The notes under the pieces: model-generated
Told to the model about the DNA's origin: nothing
What the model saw: the letters and a program-made list of their open reading frames with translations, nothing else
The model's database searches: none
Shown here: piece after piece, positions 1 through 9,702 of the stretch
How the letters are laid out: the number at the start of each line of letters is the position of its first letter
Numbering within the stretch: the stretch's first letter is position 1
Program-made: the position numbers and the translations under genes
Assembly: GCF_000719345.1 (NCBI RefSeq)
Contig: NZ_JOFX01000003.1
Location: forward strand, 227,952-291,951
Length of the DNA: 64,000 bases
DNA from: Streptomyces sp. NRRL F-2664
GTDB lineage: Bacteria > Actinomycetota > Actinomycetes > Streptomycetales > Streptomycetaceae
Reading direction: 5' to 3'

Positions 1-1720
1 GCGCGGCGGCGGCCAGCCCGGTGAGGATCTGGGCCGGGGTCGGCCCGCCGTCGGCGGCGGCCCGCCGGGCTGTCTCGGCGAGCGTCCCGGCGGCCGCCTG
101 GGCGGCGGTGACGCCGCGTACGCCGGTGAGGTCGAGCCGGGCCGGGACGGAAGGCGTCCACGACAGCCGCCACTTGGTACCGAGGGCGGTGCCGTCGCCG
201 GTGGCGGCGACCGTGAGGGGCTCGCCGTAGGAGGCCCCGCAGACGAGGAGGCGCTGGAGGAGGACCTCGCGGCGGCCGTCGAGCGCGGAGCGCAGCGGGT
301 CGAGGCGGACCTCGCGGGGGGCGGGGTCCTCGGGACACGGCAGGCGCAGCTCGGCGAGTTCGGCCTCGACGGAGGGGCCGAGGCCGGAGCGGGGGGCGTG
401 CGGGGTGATCCGCCCGCGGGCGGTGCCGACGAACACCGCTTCGAGGGCGTGGGCCAGGGCCCGGCCCCGGCCGAGTGGCTCGCCCTGGCCGAGCACGCTG
501 GTCACGGCTTCCAGGAGTTCCCCGCGGCCGGGCGCGGGGAGCCCGCGCAGGACGGCGAGGTCACAGGCCAGCCGCAGCGTCTCGGCGGCTTCGCCGGTGC
601 CGGCGGTGTGGCCGGCACGGCGCAGCTCCCTGCACAGCGCGGTGACGGCGACGGAGGCGGCTTCCCGGACCCGGACGGGGTCGCCTCCGGCGTCCAGGAC
701 GACCTGCTGCCAGAGCGGGTCGCGGATGCCGGCGGGGTAACCGGAGCGGGCGTCGAGCAGATCGAAGGAGTACGGCACGAGGGAGGTCACGGCGGTGTCC
801 ACCGGCCCGGCCGGGGCCGGGCCGCTCCCGGCGCCCTGCCCCTGCGCCCGGCGCGGCGCGACCGCGGCCCCCGCTTCGGCACCGGCCTCCGGCCCGGCGG
901 ACCCGCCGGGGCGGGCCGCGCCGTGGGCTGCTGCCGTGGCGGGTGCCGCGGCCGTCGGCGGGGCGGCGAGGGCCGGGGCGTGGAAGGAGCCGACGACCGC
1001 GGCCACGCGGCGGCCGCCGGCGGCGGCGCCGGCGATCACGGTGCGCATGTGGGCCTCGCGGGCCAGGTCCCGGGCCGGGACGGGGCCGTCCTCGCGCAGC
1101 GCCCAGCCGACGCCGAGCGCGGCGCGGCGGACGGCTTCCGGGGTGCAGCCCGGTGCAAGGACCTCGACAGCGCGGTCCCACATGTCGTCGCCGTCCCGGC
1201 CCGTCCCGGCGGCGCTGAGGGCATCGGCGAAGCCGCCCCGCGCCGTGCCCGGGTCCGTGGCGGCGGCCGCGTCCCGCGTGGGGGCGGTGCCGGAGTCGCA
1301 GGCCGGGGCGGTGTCGGGGCGGTCCGTGCCCGGGGACGGGTGCGGGACGGCCGGGGCGGGACTCCAGCCCGGGTCGGACAGGGGGAGGTCGCAGGCCAGG
1401 ACGGCCGCGCCCGACCGGCGGGCCCAGCGGACGGCGGCCAGCTCCGGGGAGAAGTCCGCGAACGGGTAGAACGCCAGGCGGCCGTCCTCCCCGGTGCCCG
1501 CGAGGGCGACGGGGGCGACGGTCTCCGGGTCGGCCAGGTGCTCCAGCCACGCCTGGAAGTCCGCCGGGAGTTCGACGCAGACCACGTCCGCTCCGGAGGC
1601 GTCCAGCAGGGCCGGCACCACCGCGGCCAGCGCGGGGCTGTGGTGCCGTACCCCGATCAGGTAGGGCTCGCGGGCCGCGGCGAGGGCTTCGACCGCGGCC
1701 CGCGGGTCGGTGTGCGTCAA
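1..1720 (-). CDS. DUF5682 family protein (YehM-like), C-terminus outside window
   Basis: Large protein of unknown biochemistry from the DUF5682 family, which accompanies MoxR-type AAA+ ATPases. The frame is open from a TTG at 1718-1720 to the left edge, giving 573 visible residues without a stop. The N-terminus has the family signature YLIGVRHHSPAL (residues 20-31) and VVCVELPADFQAWL (about 46-59). The TTG overlaps the TGA of the MoxR gene as TTGA, so translation is probably coupled; this overlap is why I accept the rare start. In E. coli the comparable neighbours are YehL (ATPase), YehM, a VWA protein and a SWIM protein, so a VWA gene may lie just beyond the left edge. The family call is firm; the function is unknown. 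Confidence 0.85.
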   Translation of the reverse strand, partial: MTHTDPRAAVEALAAAREPYLIGVRHHSPALAAVVPALLDASGADVVCVELPADFQAWLEHLADPETVAPVALAGTGEDGRLAFYPFADFSPELAAVRWARRSGAAVLACDLPLSDPGWSPAPAVPHPSPGTDRPDTAPACDSGTAPTRDAAAATDPGTARGGFADALSAAGTGRDGDDMWDRAVEVLAPGCTPEAVRRAALGVGWALREDGPVPARDLAREAHMRTVIAGAAAGGRRVAAVVGSFHAPALAAPPTAAAPATAAAHGAARPGGSAGPEAGAEAGAAVAPRRAQGQGAGSGPAPAGPVDTAVTSLVPYSFDLLDARSGYPAGIRDPLWQQVVLDAGGDPVRVREAASVAVTALCRELRRAGHTAGTGEAAETLRLACDLAVLRGLPAPGRGELLEAVTSVLGQGEPLGRGRALAHALEAVFVGTARGRITPHAPRSGLGPSVEAELAELRLPCPEDPAPREVRLDPLRSALDGRREVLLQRLLVCGASYGEPLTVAATGDGTALGTKWRLSWTPSVPARLDLTGVRGVTAAQAAAGTLAETARRAAADGGPTPAQILTGLAAAA

Positions 1721-2874
1721 CGCAGGCTCCCGCGAAGGTCCCAGAGGCGGCGCCACATCGCCGAGCCGTCCTCGGCGCGGCGCCGGACCGGGCCGTCCCA
1801 GTACCCCAGCAGCCTTCCGTGGTCGGCGGGGTCGTCCTTGCGGACGACGCCCAGCAGGTGCCCGGGCAGCAGGTCCAGTACGTCCCCGTCCGGCAGGTAC
1901 GCGGCGGCGACTCCCAGGGAGGCCGCCACCTGCACGGCCTCGGCCGTGGACATGACCGTGCCGGGGCGTTCCACGTCCCAGCCCTCGGCGGAACGTCCCG
2001 AGCGCAGGTCGCGGAAGACGGTGACGAGCGCGTCGAGCACGGCGTCGTCGACCCCGAAGGCGGCACCGGCCCGCTCGACGGCGGCGACGGCCTGGCGGCG
2101 GATCAGGGTGGCTTCGGCGTCCGCGTCGGCGATCGGGGCGACGGTCTCGAAGTTGAAACGCCGCTTGAGGGCTGCGGACATCTCGGAGACGCCGCGGTCG
2201 CGCAGGTTGGCGGTGGCGATGACGGTGAAGCCGGGAGCCGCGGAGACGACCGCGTCCTCGGTGGCGGTCAGTTCGGGCACGCTGACCCGCCGGTCGGAGA
2301 GGATCGAGACGAGCGCGTCCTGGACCTCGGGCAGGCAGCGGGTGATCTCCTCCACGCGGACCACGCGCCCGGTGCGCATCGCCGACAGGACCGGGGAGTC
2401 GACCAGCGCCTGCGGGGTCGGCCCCTGTGCGAGCAGGAGGGCGTAGTTCCAGCCGTAGCGGAAGGCGTCCTCGGTGGTGCCGGCGGTGCCCTGGACGGTG
2501 AGGGCGCTCGTACCGCAGACGGCGGCGGCGAGCAGTTCGGACAGCATCGACTTGGCGGTGCCGGGCTCGCCGGTCAGGAGCAGGCCGCGCTCCCCGGCGA
2601 GAGTGACGACGCACCTCTCCACCAGGGCGCGTTCACCGACGAACTTGGGCGCGATGGCCAGCTTGGCCGGGAGGCCGGTGCGGCGCTTCGCCAGGGCCAG
2701 TTCGGTGCCGTCGCTGCCGCAGACGAAGGTGACGACGGCGCGCGGGGTCAGCGCCCAGCCGGGCGGGCGGGGGCCGGTGTCGTGGGCGGCGAGGAAGGCG
2801 AGCTCGGCGGCGTGGCGCTCCTCGGCGGGCAGCACCTGCCGGGCGGCGGGGGCGGATGGTGCGGTGACGGTCAT
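1717..2874 (-). CDS. MoxR-type AAA+ ATPase (YehL-like)
   Basis: Cytoplasmic AAA+ ATPase of the MoxR group, 385 residues, probably a hexameric remodelling factor acting with the flanking DUF5682 and giant proteins. Visible motifs: Walker A GEPGTAKS (102-109), a Walker B-like VVRVEEITR (171-179), sensor-1 segment ATANLRDRG (220-228) and arginine-finger region LKRRFN (236-241). The order and the VEEITR form of Walker B match the YehL branch. The ATG at 2872-2874 is preferred over an in-frame upstream start because family similarity begins at MTVTAPSAP. It lies 97 bases downstream of the giant gene and overlaps the DUF5682 start by 4 bases, indicating one operon. MoxR proteins often mature metal- or VWA-containing complexes; the target here is not known. 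Confidence 0.92.
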   Translation of the reverse strand: MTVTAPSAPAARQVLPAEERHAAELAFLAAHDTGPRPPGWALTPRAVVTFVCGSDGTELALAKRRTGLPAKLAIAPKFVGERALVERCVVTLAGERGLLLTGEPGTAKSMLSELLAAAVCGTSALTVQGTAGTTEDAFRYGWNYALLLAQGPTPQALVDSPVLSAMRTGRVVRVEEITRCLPEVQDALVSILSDRRVSVPELTATEDAVVSAAPGFTVIATANLRDRGVSEMSAALKRRFNFETVAPIADADAEATLIRRQAVAAVERAGAAFGVDDAVLDALVTVFRDLRSGRSAEGWDVERPGTVMSTAEAVQVAASLGVAAAYLPDGDVLDLLPGHLLGVVRKDDPADHGRLLGYWDGPVRRRAEDGSAMWRRLWDLRGSLR

Positions 2875-2971
2875 GGGGTTCCTCTGTACGTGGACGAAGT
2901 GGGGGCCGGGGCGGGCGCCGCCCACCGTGTCAGGTGGGCGGCGCCGGCCCGGTGACGGGGTACCGGCCGGG

Positions 2972-5900
2972 TCAGCGGCGGCGGGTGCGGGTGCGCTTCA
3001 CCTTCAGTTCCTCGAAGCGCGGGACATCGCCCTCCCGGACCCGCTGCCAGGCCCGCCGGTAGAGGTCCGCGGCCGGCTCGGCCGGCGCCAGGACGCCCAT
3101 GGGCGGGCGGCCGCCTGCGGTGAGGCCGTACAGCGGCAGCTTCCACTGCTCCACCGGCAGCGCCGGGGAGGGCATGTCGGTCCACCCGCCGGGCAGGAAC
3201 AGCGAGCGTCCGGCCCGGCCGCGGTCGGCCGTCACCACCAGCTCGGTGGCGGCCAGTTCGGCACGGGCGGCCTTGAGGCGCGCCGGCTTCCAGCCCGTCC
3301 ACCGGGCGGTGTTGCGGTCGGTGGGGTCGGGCATGGCGAGCAGGGCCAGGTAGAGGGCGGCCGCGTCCGCGCCCAGCCCGTACGCGGTGCCCACCTCCTC
3401 CACCAGGTCGGGAACCGAGCGGCTCGGGTCCTGGGGCCACCAGGTGCCGTCCGCGTCGACCGTGCCGGCCGCGGGGGTGCCCGGGTCGGCGAGCAGCGCG
3501 GCGAAGCGCGGGTCGTGGGCGGCGCGCAGGGCCGTCTCGACCACGAGGGGCCGCTGGTCGTCGCCGCGGAGCGCGGGCAGGTACGGGTCGGAGCCGGTGG
3601 AGTCCAGCAGGGCGGGGCGGACCGCCGGCTTGGGCCGGTCGTCGTGGGTGGCCATGACGACCGCGCCGTAGCGCTCGTGGCCCTCGGCGGTCTCCGTCGG
3701 TGTGCCGGCGACCTTCCGGAAGTCCGGCAGGCTGGTGTAGTGGGCGATCTCCAGGAGCAGTTCGGGTGAGGCGAGCCGCTGCCGCACGGCGGTCAGTGCG
3801 GGTGGCAGGGACGCCCGCACGGGGTCGCCGGCGGGCAGCCGGTGGGCCAGCCAGGTGCACATGGCGAGGGTGGAGGTCAGCACCTGCGCGGTGAACGGGT
3901 CGGCGACCGCCACGGCGGGCTCCACGTGGTCGCCCTTGACGATCCACGGCACGTCGGTGGAGAGCTCGTGCGCGGCCGCCGGGTCCAGGACGGCGGCGAG
4001 CACCCGGTGTGCGGGCCGTCCGCCGCGGACGGCGCGGGCGGCCTCGGTGGCCAGCCAGTCCGGTACGGGCGTGCGTCGGCCCACGCGCCGGTTCCACACC
4101 TCCGCGGCGGCCGCCACGTCGGGGCCTTCGCTCCACAGGCCGGCCGGGTCGGCGGGCAGCAGGGCCGCGACCACGGCGCACCGGACCTCCGCGCCGAGGC
4201 CCTTGAGCTCGTCCCGGGCGCAGGCGGCGTCGGTCGCCTTGACGCCGAGGGCGGTACGGACCTCCGCGGGCAGGAAGTTGCGGTCCCAGCTGTCGATGTG
4301 CGGCAGACCGGCGACCACCAGGCGGGCGAGGGCTCCGGAGACCCCGGTGAGCCGCGAGAACTCCTCCGCGGCCTCCGGGCGGAACGGCGCCGGGCCGTGC
4401 TCGGCCGCCGCCCGGAGGAACCCGGTGAGCCAGCCGGGGCCCCGGTCCGGGTCGCCGACGGGTGCCGCGCGGCGCAGGGTGTAGGGGCCGGGGACGGTGA
4501 AGCGTCCGGTGGGGTCGTGGAAGAGGGCGCCGAACTCGTGGCCGTCGGGTACGGAGTCGCCCTGCTCGGTCAGGGCGAGGACGGCTCCGCCGCCCAGCGG
4601 CAGCAGGCTGCGGTGGTAGCGGTTGCGGTCGAGGCCGTCGGGGCCGGTGAGGTGGGCGTGGTCGAGATGGACCACGACCCGGCGCCAGCGGTCGGCCGAG
4701 CCCCGCGCGGAGGCCATGCCGAGGGTGTCCACCGCGCCCAGGAGGGTGAGGAGGGCAGCCCGCTGCTGCTCCGGGGTGGTGGTGGCGGCCGCCCGGTAGG
4801 CGGCGGCCGCCGGTTGGTCGAGCAGCGGTGCCCAGGTGAAGGTGGAGTAGGGCAGCGCGGGGGTGTCGAAGTGCAGCAGCCCGGGCACGGCGGCGACGTC
4901 GGTCGCGCCGCGGGCCGCGTCGAGCAGGCCGAGCGTGTGGTGGGCGCCGTCGCGGTCGCTGCCGTAGCGGTGGTGGCCGGACGCGAGCAGCCCGTTCAGG
5001 GCTTCGCCGAGCAGCTGGTCGGAGGGTCCCGGCTCGCGCTCGTCCACGGGGGCGGTGCCGGCGTCGAGCCGGGCCGAGATCGCGTCGAGGGCCTTCTGCT
5101 GGGTGAGGGCGAACCGCAGCACCTCGACGATGCCGCCGATCAGCTTGGGGTCGGTGACCTGCGGCAGGGCCGCGCTCACCAGGTCCGGCAGCTCGGTCGC
5201 CTTCGAGACCGCGGCAGCCGCCTTGAGGAGGGCGCCGACGCTCTCCCGGTCGGCGGTGCGCAGCGCGGCCGAGCCCTGCGGGTCGCGCGGGCGCAGTGCG
5301 TACCAGTGGGAGAGCGGCGGGAGGTCCACACTGCCGGTGCTGAAGGGGATGTCGTGGCGGTCGTTGCGCGTGTGGGCGGTGACGACGCCGTCGGGGTCGG
5401 TGAGGGCCAGCGTGCGCCAGCTGTGCGAGAGGGCGCGCGGGCGGTCGTCGCCGCCCGGGAAGGTGAGGGCCGCGGCCGGCCTGTCCCCGCCCTCGGGGAC
5501 GGTGACGGTGCGTCCGGCGGTGTCGGTGCCGATCCAGCCGTTGCCGGAGAGGCGTACGGCGTGCCAGCCGAGGACGCCGTCGACGGGTGCGCCGAGCACG
5601 GAGCCTTCGACGGTGGGTGTGGGCAGCAGCACGCTGGAGTACCCGGAGGACGCCTTGGCCCCGTAGGTGCGCAGGGTGTCGGTGAAGAAGGCGGGTACGG
5701 AGGAGCGCCCGCAGGTGCCGCTCGCCGGGTCGTATTCGAGCCAGCCGCTGTCGTTGTCGTGGTCGCGCTGCCGCCACACCCAGTACGAGGTGCCGTCGGA
5801 CAGGAGCGGCCGCTCGTCGGGCAGCCGGGTGTCGCCGGCGTGCAGGACTCCGCCACCGGTGGTGCGTCCGCCGCCGGGCAGCTGGAGGGAGATGTGGTCG

Positions 5901-7891
5901 CTGCGCAGCGACCAGTAGTTGCGGTTGGTCTCCAGGGTGAAGACGGTGCCCGGCGAGGATTGCCAGTAGCCCTCGATGCGGTTGGCGCTCCAGTCGGACC
6001 AGAAGACGAGCAGTTCGCCGTCGACGTAGTGGAATCCCGTGCGGCGGTGGGAGCCGGCCGGTACGCGCAGGTCGTGGGTGAGGACGGTCGAGTCGGCGTC
6101 GATGACGCGGACCTGGGCCGCGTTGGCGACGACCAGGTACGGCCAGGCCTCGACGACGGTGAGGCCGTCGCGGTCCCTGCCGGGGGTCAGTTCGGCGACG
6201 GCTTCCTCCCAGGAGGGCCAGGCCAGCTCCTCGAAGAGGCCGCCGCGCAGGGTGCGGGCGAGGGTTTCACCGAGGTCGGCGGCGGCCGCGGCGGCGACCT
6301 CCTCGGGGGCGAGCGCCAGTGCCTCGACGGGCAGCCAGGTGAGCCGCTCGATGGCGTCGGGCACCCCGGGCAGGCCGGCGGCGACGGAGGCGCGGGCGAC
6401 GTCGGCCATCCAGGCGGCGAGCAGCGGGCGGGTGCCGGGCGAGGCGGCGACGTTGCGGACGATGTCGGCCCCGCCGTTGCCGATGGCGTTCAGCGCCCGG
6501 CGGAAGGCGGGCTGGAAACGGGGGTCCGCGGCGACCGCGGCCAGGTCGCGGCGCTCGGCGCGGGCGGACCAGTCCGACAGGTTCAGCGTGTCGTGGCGGT
6601 GCCTGGTCTTGTCCTCCTCGGGGGTGGCGACCGGGACGTCGAGGGTGAGCAGCAGGTCGAGGAGGTCGGCGTCCTGGACGCCGACGCGCAGGCCGGCCTC
6701 CCGCCCGGGCCGGTCGAGTTCGGCGCGCAGTTGCGGGGCGCAGCGCTCGACGACGTCGAGGAGGACCGGGTGGGAGGGGCGGCGGCCCCAGCCGGAGTGG
6801 CGGGCGGTGTGGAAGCGCTCGAGCCAGCCGGCGGTGCCGTCGGCGCAGCGCTCCTCCTCGGGCAGGTCGCCGTCGGCCAGTCCGGCCGTGGCGCCGGACT
6901 CCTCCAGGACGTCCAGCCACAGGTCGGTGAGGTCGCCGTCGCCGCCGGGCGGGGTCAGTCCGAGGAGGGTGCCGCGTACGGCGGGGACCCGGCGGGCGAG
7001 CGCGACGAGGGCGGTGCGGTGGGCCTTCCACCAGCCGAGGGCGGCGCGCAGGGTGGCGGGCAGGGCCAGCAGTTCGGCGAGGTAGTCCTGCTCGGGCTCG
7101 GTGCCGGTCAGGCCCGCGCTGCGGGCGAGGCGGCGCAGTTCGACGGCGGCCTGCGCGGAGGGCGGCAGTCCGCCGGCGGTACGGCGTACGCACAGGCGGC
7201 GGAAGCGCTCGTAGGCCTCGGCGGGGCTGACGCGGCCGGCCAGGGCCTTGCCGTAGCCGGCGAGGACCTTCACCGGCAGGGCGCCGGCCAGCGCGAATTC
7301 GAGGAAGACGGAGTCGAGGCGGTCCTCGTCGACGGCCAGGCCGTGCTGGGCCTCGGCGGTGCGGGCGCGGCCGAACAGCTGGGCGGCGTAGGTGGTGTTC
7401 TCGACGGCGAGGAAGAGGCGCGCGGCCTGTTCATGGAAGAGGGGCAGGAAGTGCGGCACGGACGCGGCGAGGCGGTCGGCCAGTTCGAGGCAGGCGTCGA
7501 GCGCGGCCTTCGGTTTGGTCTTGGCCTGCCGGGCGATCCGGTCGAGTTCGGGGACGACGGCGAGCGCGTGGTGGCCGTCCTCGGGGTGGTGCACGAGGAC
7601 CCATTCGGGGAAGCCGAGTGACTGGCGCCGGCTCAGGCCGACGACGGGCGGCTCGCCCTCGTCGCGTACGAGGCCCAGGAAGCCGGCGGCGAGGTCCTCG
7701 GCGGCGCCGAGTTCGGCGGGGGCGAGCCGGACGACGACGCGGTCCTCGTCGAGTCCGGGGTGGCGGTAGCTGCGTGCGGTCAGGTCGACGGCGTCGGCTC
7801 CGGCACCGGCGGTGCCGCTGGGGAGGACGGCGCCGGCCTGCAGCAGCAGTTCGGCCCCCGTCGCCGCGGTGTCTCTCAGGTTCCTGCTCAT
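2972..7891 (-). CDS. Giant (1,639 aa) uncharacterised protein of the MoxR/DUF4132/DUF5682 operon
   Basis: Very large cytoplasmic protein with no signal peptide or membrane segment. I do not recognise a catalytic motif. It begins MSRNLRDTAATGAELLL, with the ATG at 7889-7891 overlapping the stop of the DUF4132 gene (ATGA). The N-terminal third is helical and Leu/Ala rich (repeat-like). A central part, about residues 640-900, has Trp-, Tyr- and Gly-rich beta-type segments such as GFHYVDGELLVFWSDWS that look like a beta-propeller or similar fold; this is my inference. The C-terminus is strongly basic (VKRTRTRRR). Long open frames on the opposite strand are GC-bias shadows. Position in the operon suggests it is the scaffold or substrate of the ATPase. 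Confidence 0.85.
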   Translation of the reverse strand: MSRNLRDTAATGAELLLQAGAVLPSGTAGAGADAVDLTARSYRHPGLDEDRVVVRLAPAELGAAEDLAAGFLGLVRDEGEPPVVGLSRRQSLGFPEWVLVHHPEDGHHALAVVPELDRIARQAKTKPKAALDACLELADRLAASVPHFLPLFHEQAARLFLAVENTTYAAQLFGRARTAEAQHGLAVDEDRLDSVFLEFALAGALPVKVLAGYGKALAGRVSPAEAYERFRRLCVRRTAGGLPPSAQAAVELRRLARSAGLTGTEPEQDYLAELLALPATLRAALGWWKAHRTALVALARRVPAVRGTLLGLTPPGGDGDLTDLWLDVLEESGATAGLADGDLPEEERCADGTAGWLERFHTARHSGWGRRPSHPVLLDVVERCAPQLRAELDRPGREAGLRVGVQDADLLDLLLTLDVPVATPEEDKTRHRHDTLNLSDWSARAERRDLAAVAADPRFQPAFRRALNAIGNGGADIVRNVAASPGTRPLLAAWMADVARASVAAGLPGVPDAIERLTWLPVEALALAPEEVAAAAAADLGETLARTLRGGLFEELAWPSWEEAVAELTPGRDRDGLTVVEAWPYLVVANAAQVRVIDADSTVLTHDLRVPAGSHRRTGFHYVDGELLVFWSDWSANRIEGYWQSSPGTVFTLETNRNYWSLRSDHISLQLPGGGRTTGGGVLHAGDTRLPDERPLLSDGTSYWVWRQRDHDNDSGWLEYDPASGTCGRSSVPAFFTDTLRTYGAKASSGYSSVLLPTPTVEGSVLGAPVDGVLGWHAVRLSGNGWIGTDTAGRTVTVPEGGDRPAAALTFPGGDDRPRALSHSWRTLALTDPDGVVTAHTRNDRHDIPFSTGSVDLPPLSHWYALRPRDPQGSAALRTADRESVGALLKAAAAVSKATELPDLVSAALPQVTDPKLIGGIVEVLRFALTQQKALDAISARLDAGTAPVDEREPGPSDQLLGEALNGLLASGHHRYGSDRDGAHHTLGLLDAARGATDVAAVPGLLHFDTPALPYSTFTWAPLLDQPAAAAYRAAATTTPEQQRAALLTLLGAVDTLGMASARGSADRWRRVVVHLDHAHLTGPDGLDRNRYHRSLLPLGGGAVLALTEQGDSVPDGHEFGALFHDPTGRFTVPGPYTLRRAAPVGDPDRGPGWLTGFLRAAAEHGPAPFRPEAAEEFSRLTGVSGALARLVVAGLPHIDSWDRNFLPAEVRTALGVKATDAACARDELKGLGAEVRCAVVAALLPADPAGLWSEGPDVAAAAEVWNRRVGRRTPVPDWLATEAARAVRGGRPAHRVLAAVLDPAAAHELSTDVPWIVKGDHVEPAVAVADPFTAQVLTSTLAMCTWLAHRLPAGDPVRASLPPALTAVRQRLASPELLLEIAHYTSLPDFRKVAGTPTETAEGHERYGAVVMATHDDRPKPAVRPALLDSTGSDPYLPALRGDDQRPLVVETALRAAHDPRFAALLADPGTPAAGTVDADGTWWPQDPSRSVPDLVEEVGTAYGLGADAAALYLALLAMPDPTDRNTARWTGWKPARLKAARAELAATELVVTADRGRAGRSLFLPGGWTDMPSPALPVEQWKLPLYGLTAGGRPPMGVLAPAEPAADLYRRAWQRVREGDVPRFEELKVKRTRTRRR

Positions 7892-8760
7892 GCGTCCCCG
7901 CCCTCCTCGATCTTGCGCCCGGCGTACAGCGCCGCGGCCATTCGCATTCCTTCGGACCAGGCCACCGGTCCGACCTTCGCCAGCGCCACCGCCCGGCCGT
8001 CCTCGTCGTGCCAGCTCAGTGCGCCGGTGGTGGTCTCGTCGTCGTAGTAGGGCTCGCCGATCCACACGGCCGCCTCGGTGCCGGTGCCGGCACCCGCGTC
8101 GCGGACCTTGCAGGTGGCGTAGCCGCCGGAGACCCGGTAGCCGAGTGCGGTCGCGCGGGCGGCGAGGCCGAAGCGGGTGGGGAAGACCCCGCCCGCGTAG
8201 TCGCGGACCTCGGTGGCGGTGGCGGAGACCTCGGCGGGCTTGCGCCAGGTGGCGCGGTGGATCTGCTCGACCTGCTGCACGATGCCCAGTTCGGCCGCGA
8301 ACTCCCGTACGTCGTCCAGGTCGGGCAGCAGCACCGGGTGGGGCAGGGTCACCGTGCGCGGCGAGAGCCGTACGGTCTCGCCGTCGAGGTTGACCACCTT
8401 CAGTTCGCCGGAGGCGGTGGCGTCCCGCAGGAATCCGACCTCGTCGGGGTCGTCACCGACGACGGCCAGGTCGCGCAGGGCGTTCTGCCAGGCCTCGTCG
8501 GGCCAGACCCGGGCGAGCAGTTCGGTGGGGACGGGCAGTGAGGACACCATCCAGGCGTCGGCCTGGGCGACGCAGGCCGCCGCGTGCCGGTCGAGCCATT
8601 CGGCGAGCCGGCGCAGCCGGTCCACCTCGGGATGGTCCTTCAGTGCCTTGGGCAGCGTCTTCAACTGCCGTCCCGCTGCCCGGCCGGTGACGGACCTCGC
8701 CGCCACCCGCCCCTCCACCAGGGCGATCTCGTACCCCTCGCCCGCCGCCAGCCATGCCAT
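7888..8760 (-). CDS. DUF4132 domain protein, first gene of the MoxR operon
   Basis: A 290-residue protein whose central part resembles DUF4132, the domain of E. coli YehI (MolR). Supporting stretches are LARVWPDEAWQNALRDL, the LPHPVLLPDLDDVREFA segment and the following LGIVQQVEQIHR, which corresponds to the family's conserved '(Y)EI.QPF.QL.R' region. The ATG at 8758-8760 is chosen because GGAGGGG lies 9 bases upstream; a TTG 60 bases further upstream has no such site. The stop overlaps the giant gene start by 4 bases. No molecular function is established for DUF4132. In YehI it is fused to a WGR domain, which is absent here. Confidence 0.8.
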   Translation of the reverse strand: MAWLAAGEGYEIALVEGRVAARSVTGRAAGRQLKTLPKALKDHPEVDRLRRLAEWLDRHAAACVAQADAWMVSSLPVPTELLARVWPDEAWQNALRDLAVVGDDPDEVGFLRDATASGELKVVNLDGETVRLSPRTVTLPHPVLLPDLDDVREFAAELGIVQQVEQIHRATWRKPAEVSATATEVRDYAGGVFPTRFGLAARATALGYRVSGGYATCKVRDAGAGTGTEAAVWIGEPYYDDETTTGALSWHDEDGRAVALAKVGPVAWSEGMRMAAALYAGRKIEEGGDA

Positions 8761-8964
8761 CAGACTGTGCCCCTCCGCCTGTCCGTACCTGTCGCAGCGC
8801 AGCCCTGACAGGGGGACCAAAACCCCCCTGAGCTGCGGTATGTCGGGAGACTAGCGAGGGCCACTGACAACACCCGCCGCCAGGGGCCGCCATAAGTCGA
8901 ATGTCCGATTCTGGGTAGGCTCTCCCGGACGGTGGCGGAGCGGTACGGGCTCGGGGGTGGGGAT

Positions 8965-9702
8965 ATGGGACGTCAGATACGGGTACCGGCTGCGCTACTG
9001 GCCGCGCTGCTGGTCGGCGGGGCCGGTTGCTCGGGCCCGGCCGTGCCGGACGGAGCGGGCGGCGGGGACCCGGAAGGGAAGCCGTCGGCCTCGTCGGCCG
9101 CGCCACCGGCGGGCGGTCCGGCGGGCGGCGCGCCGACCGGCGGGGACGTGCTGCCGGGCCTGGTCACCGCCGCCGAGGCGCGTGCCCGCCTGGCCGCGCT
9201 GAAGGTGGCGCCCGCGGGCACGATGGCGGGCTACAGCCGCGCCAGGTTCACGCACTGGGCGGAGCAGGGCGACAGGTGCGACACCCGCGAGACGGTCCTC
9301 CAGCGGGACGGCGCCGAGGTGAAACGGGACGGCGAGTGCCGGGCGGTCTCCGGCAGGTGGAAGAGCCTGTACGACGGAGCCGTCGTCACCGACGCCGGTG
9401 AGCTGGACATCGACCACGTCGTGCCCCTCGCCGAGGGCTGGCGCTCCGGTGCGTCCGGCTGGGACGCCGCCCGCCGCAAGGCGTTCGCCAACGACCTGAC
9501 CCGCCCTCAGCTGCTTGCGGTCACCGCGGCCTCCAACCGGTCGAAGGGCGACCAGAGCCCCGACCTGTGGCAGCCGCCCGACCGTTCGAGCTGGTGCCAG
9601 TACGGACGCGCCTGGACCACCGTCAAATCCGCCTACGAGCTGACCGTCACCGAACCGGAGAAGAAGATGCTCACCACGATGCTGGACACCTGCACCTCAT
9701 GA
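8965..9702 (+). CDS. Secreted lipoprotein with HNH (DUF1524/GmrSD-type) nuclease domain
   Basis: Predicted extracellular, membrane-anchored nuclease-like protein of 245 residues. The signal peptide ends in a lipobox (LVGGAGC), followed by a Gly/Pro/Ser-rich linker to about residue 65. The HNH core is DIDHVVPLAEGW with Asp-His near residue 150, followed by a conserved NDLTRPQLLAVTAASNRSKG segment supplying Asn and the downstream motif residues, then WCQYGRAW. This arrangement is common in Streptomyces secreted HNH proteins, possibly used on environmental DNA or RNA. ATG 8965 is preceded by GGGGGTGGGG; an upstream GTG at 8932 would spoil the signal peptide. The stop overlaps the next small gene (ATGA). 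Confidence 0.88.
   Translation: MGRQIRVPAALLAALLVGGAGCSGPAVPDGAGGGDPEGKPSASSAAPPAGGPAGGAPTGGDVLPGLVTAAEARARLAALKVAPAGTMAGYSRARFTHWAEQGDRCDTRETVLQRDGAEVKRDGECRAVSGRWKSLYDGAVVTDAGELDIDHVVPLAEGWRSGASGWDAARRKAFANDLTRPQLLAVTAASNRSKGDQSPDLWQPPDRSSWCQYGRAWTTVKSAYELTVTEPEKKMLTTMLDTCTS

Noticed and set aside
3842..7621. Open frame of 1,259 codons on the plus strand
   Set aside because: Antisense to the giant gene, Gly/Arg/Val-rich with no domain; the normal GC-bias shadow of a high-GC gene.
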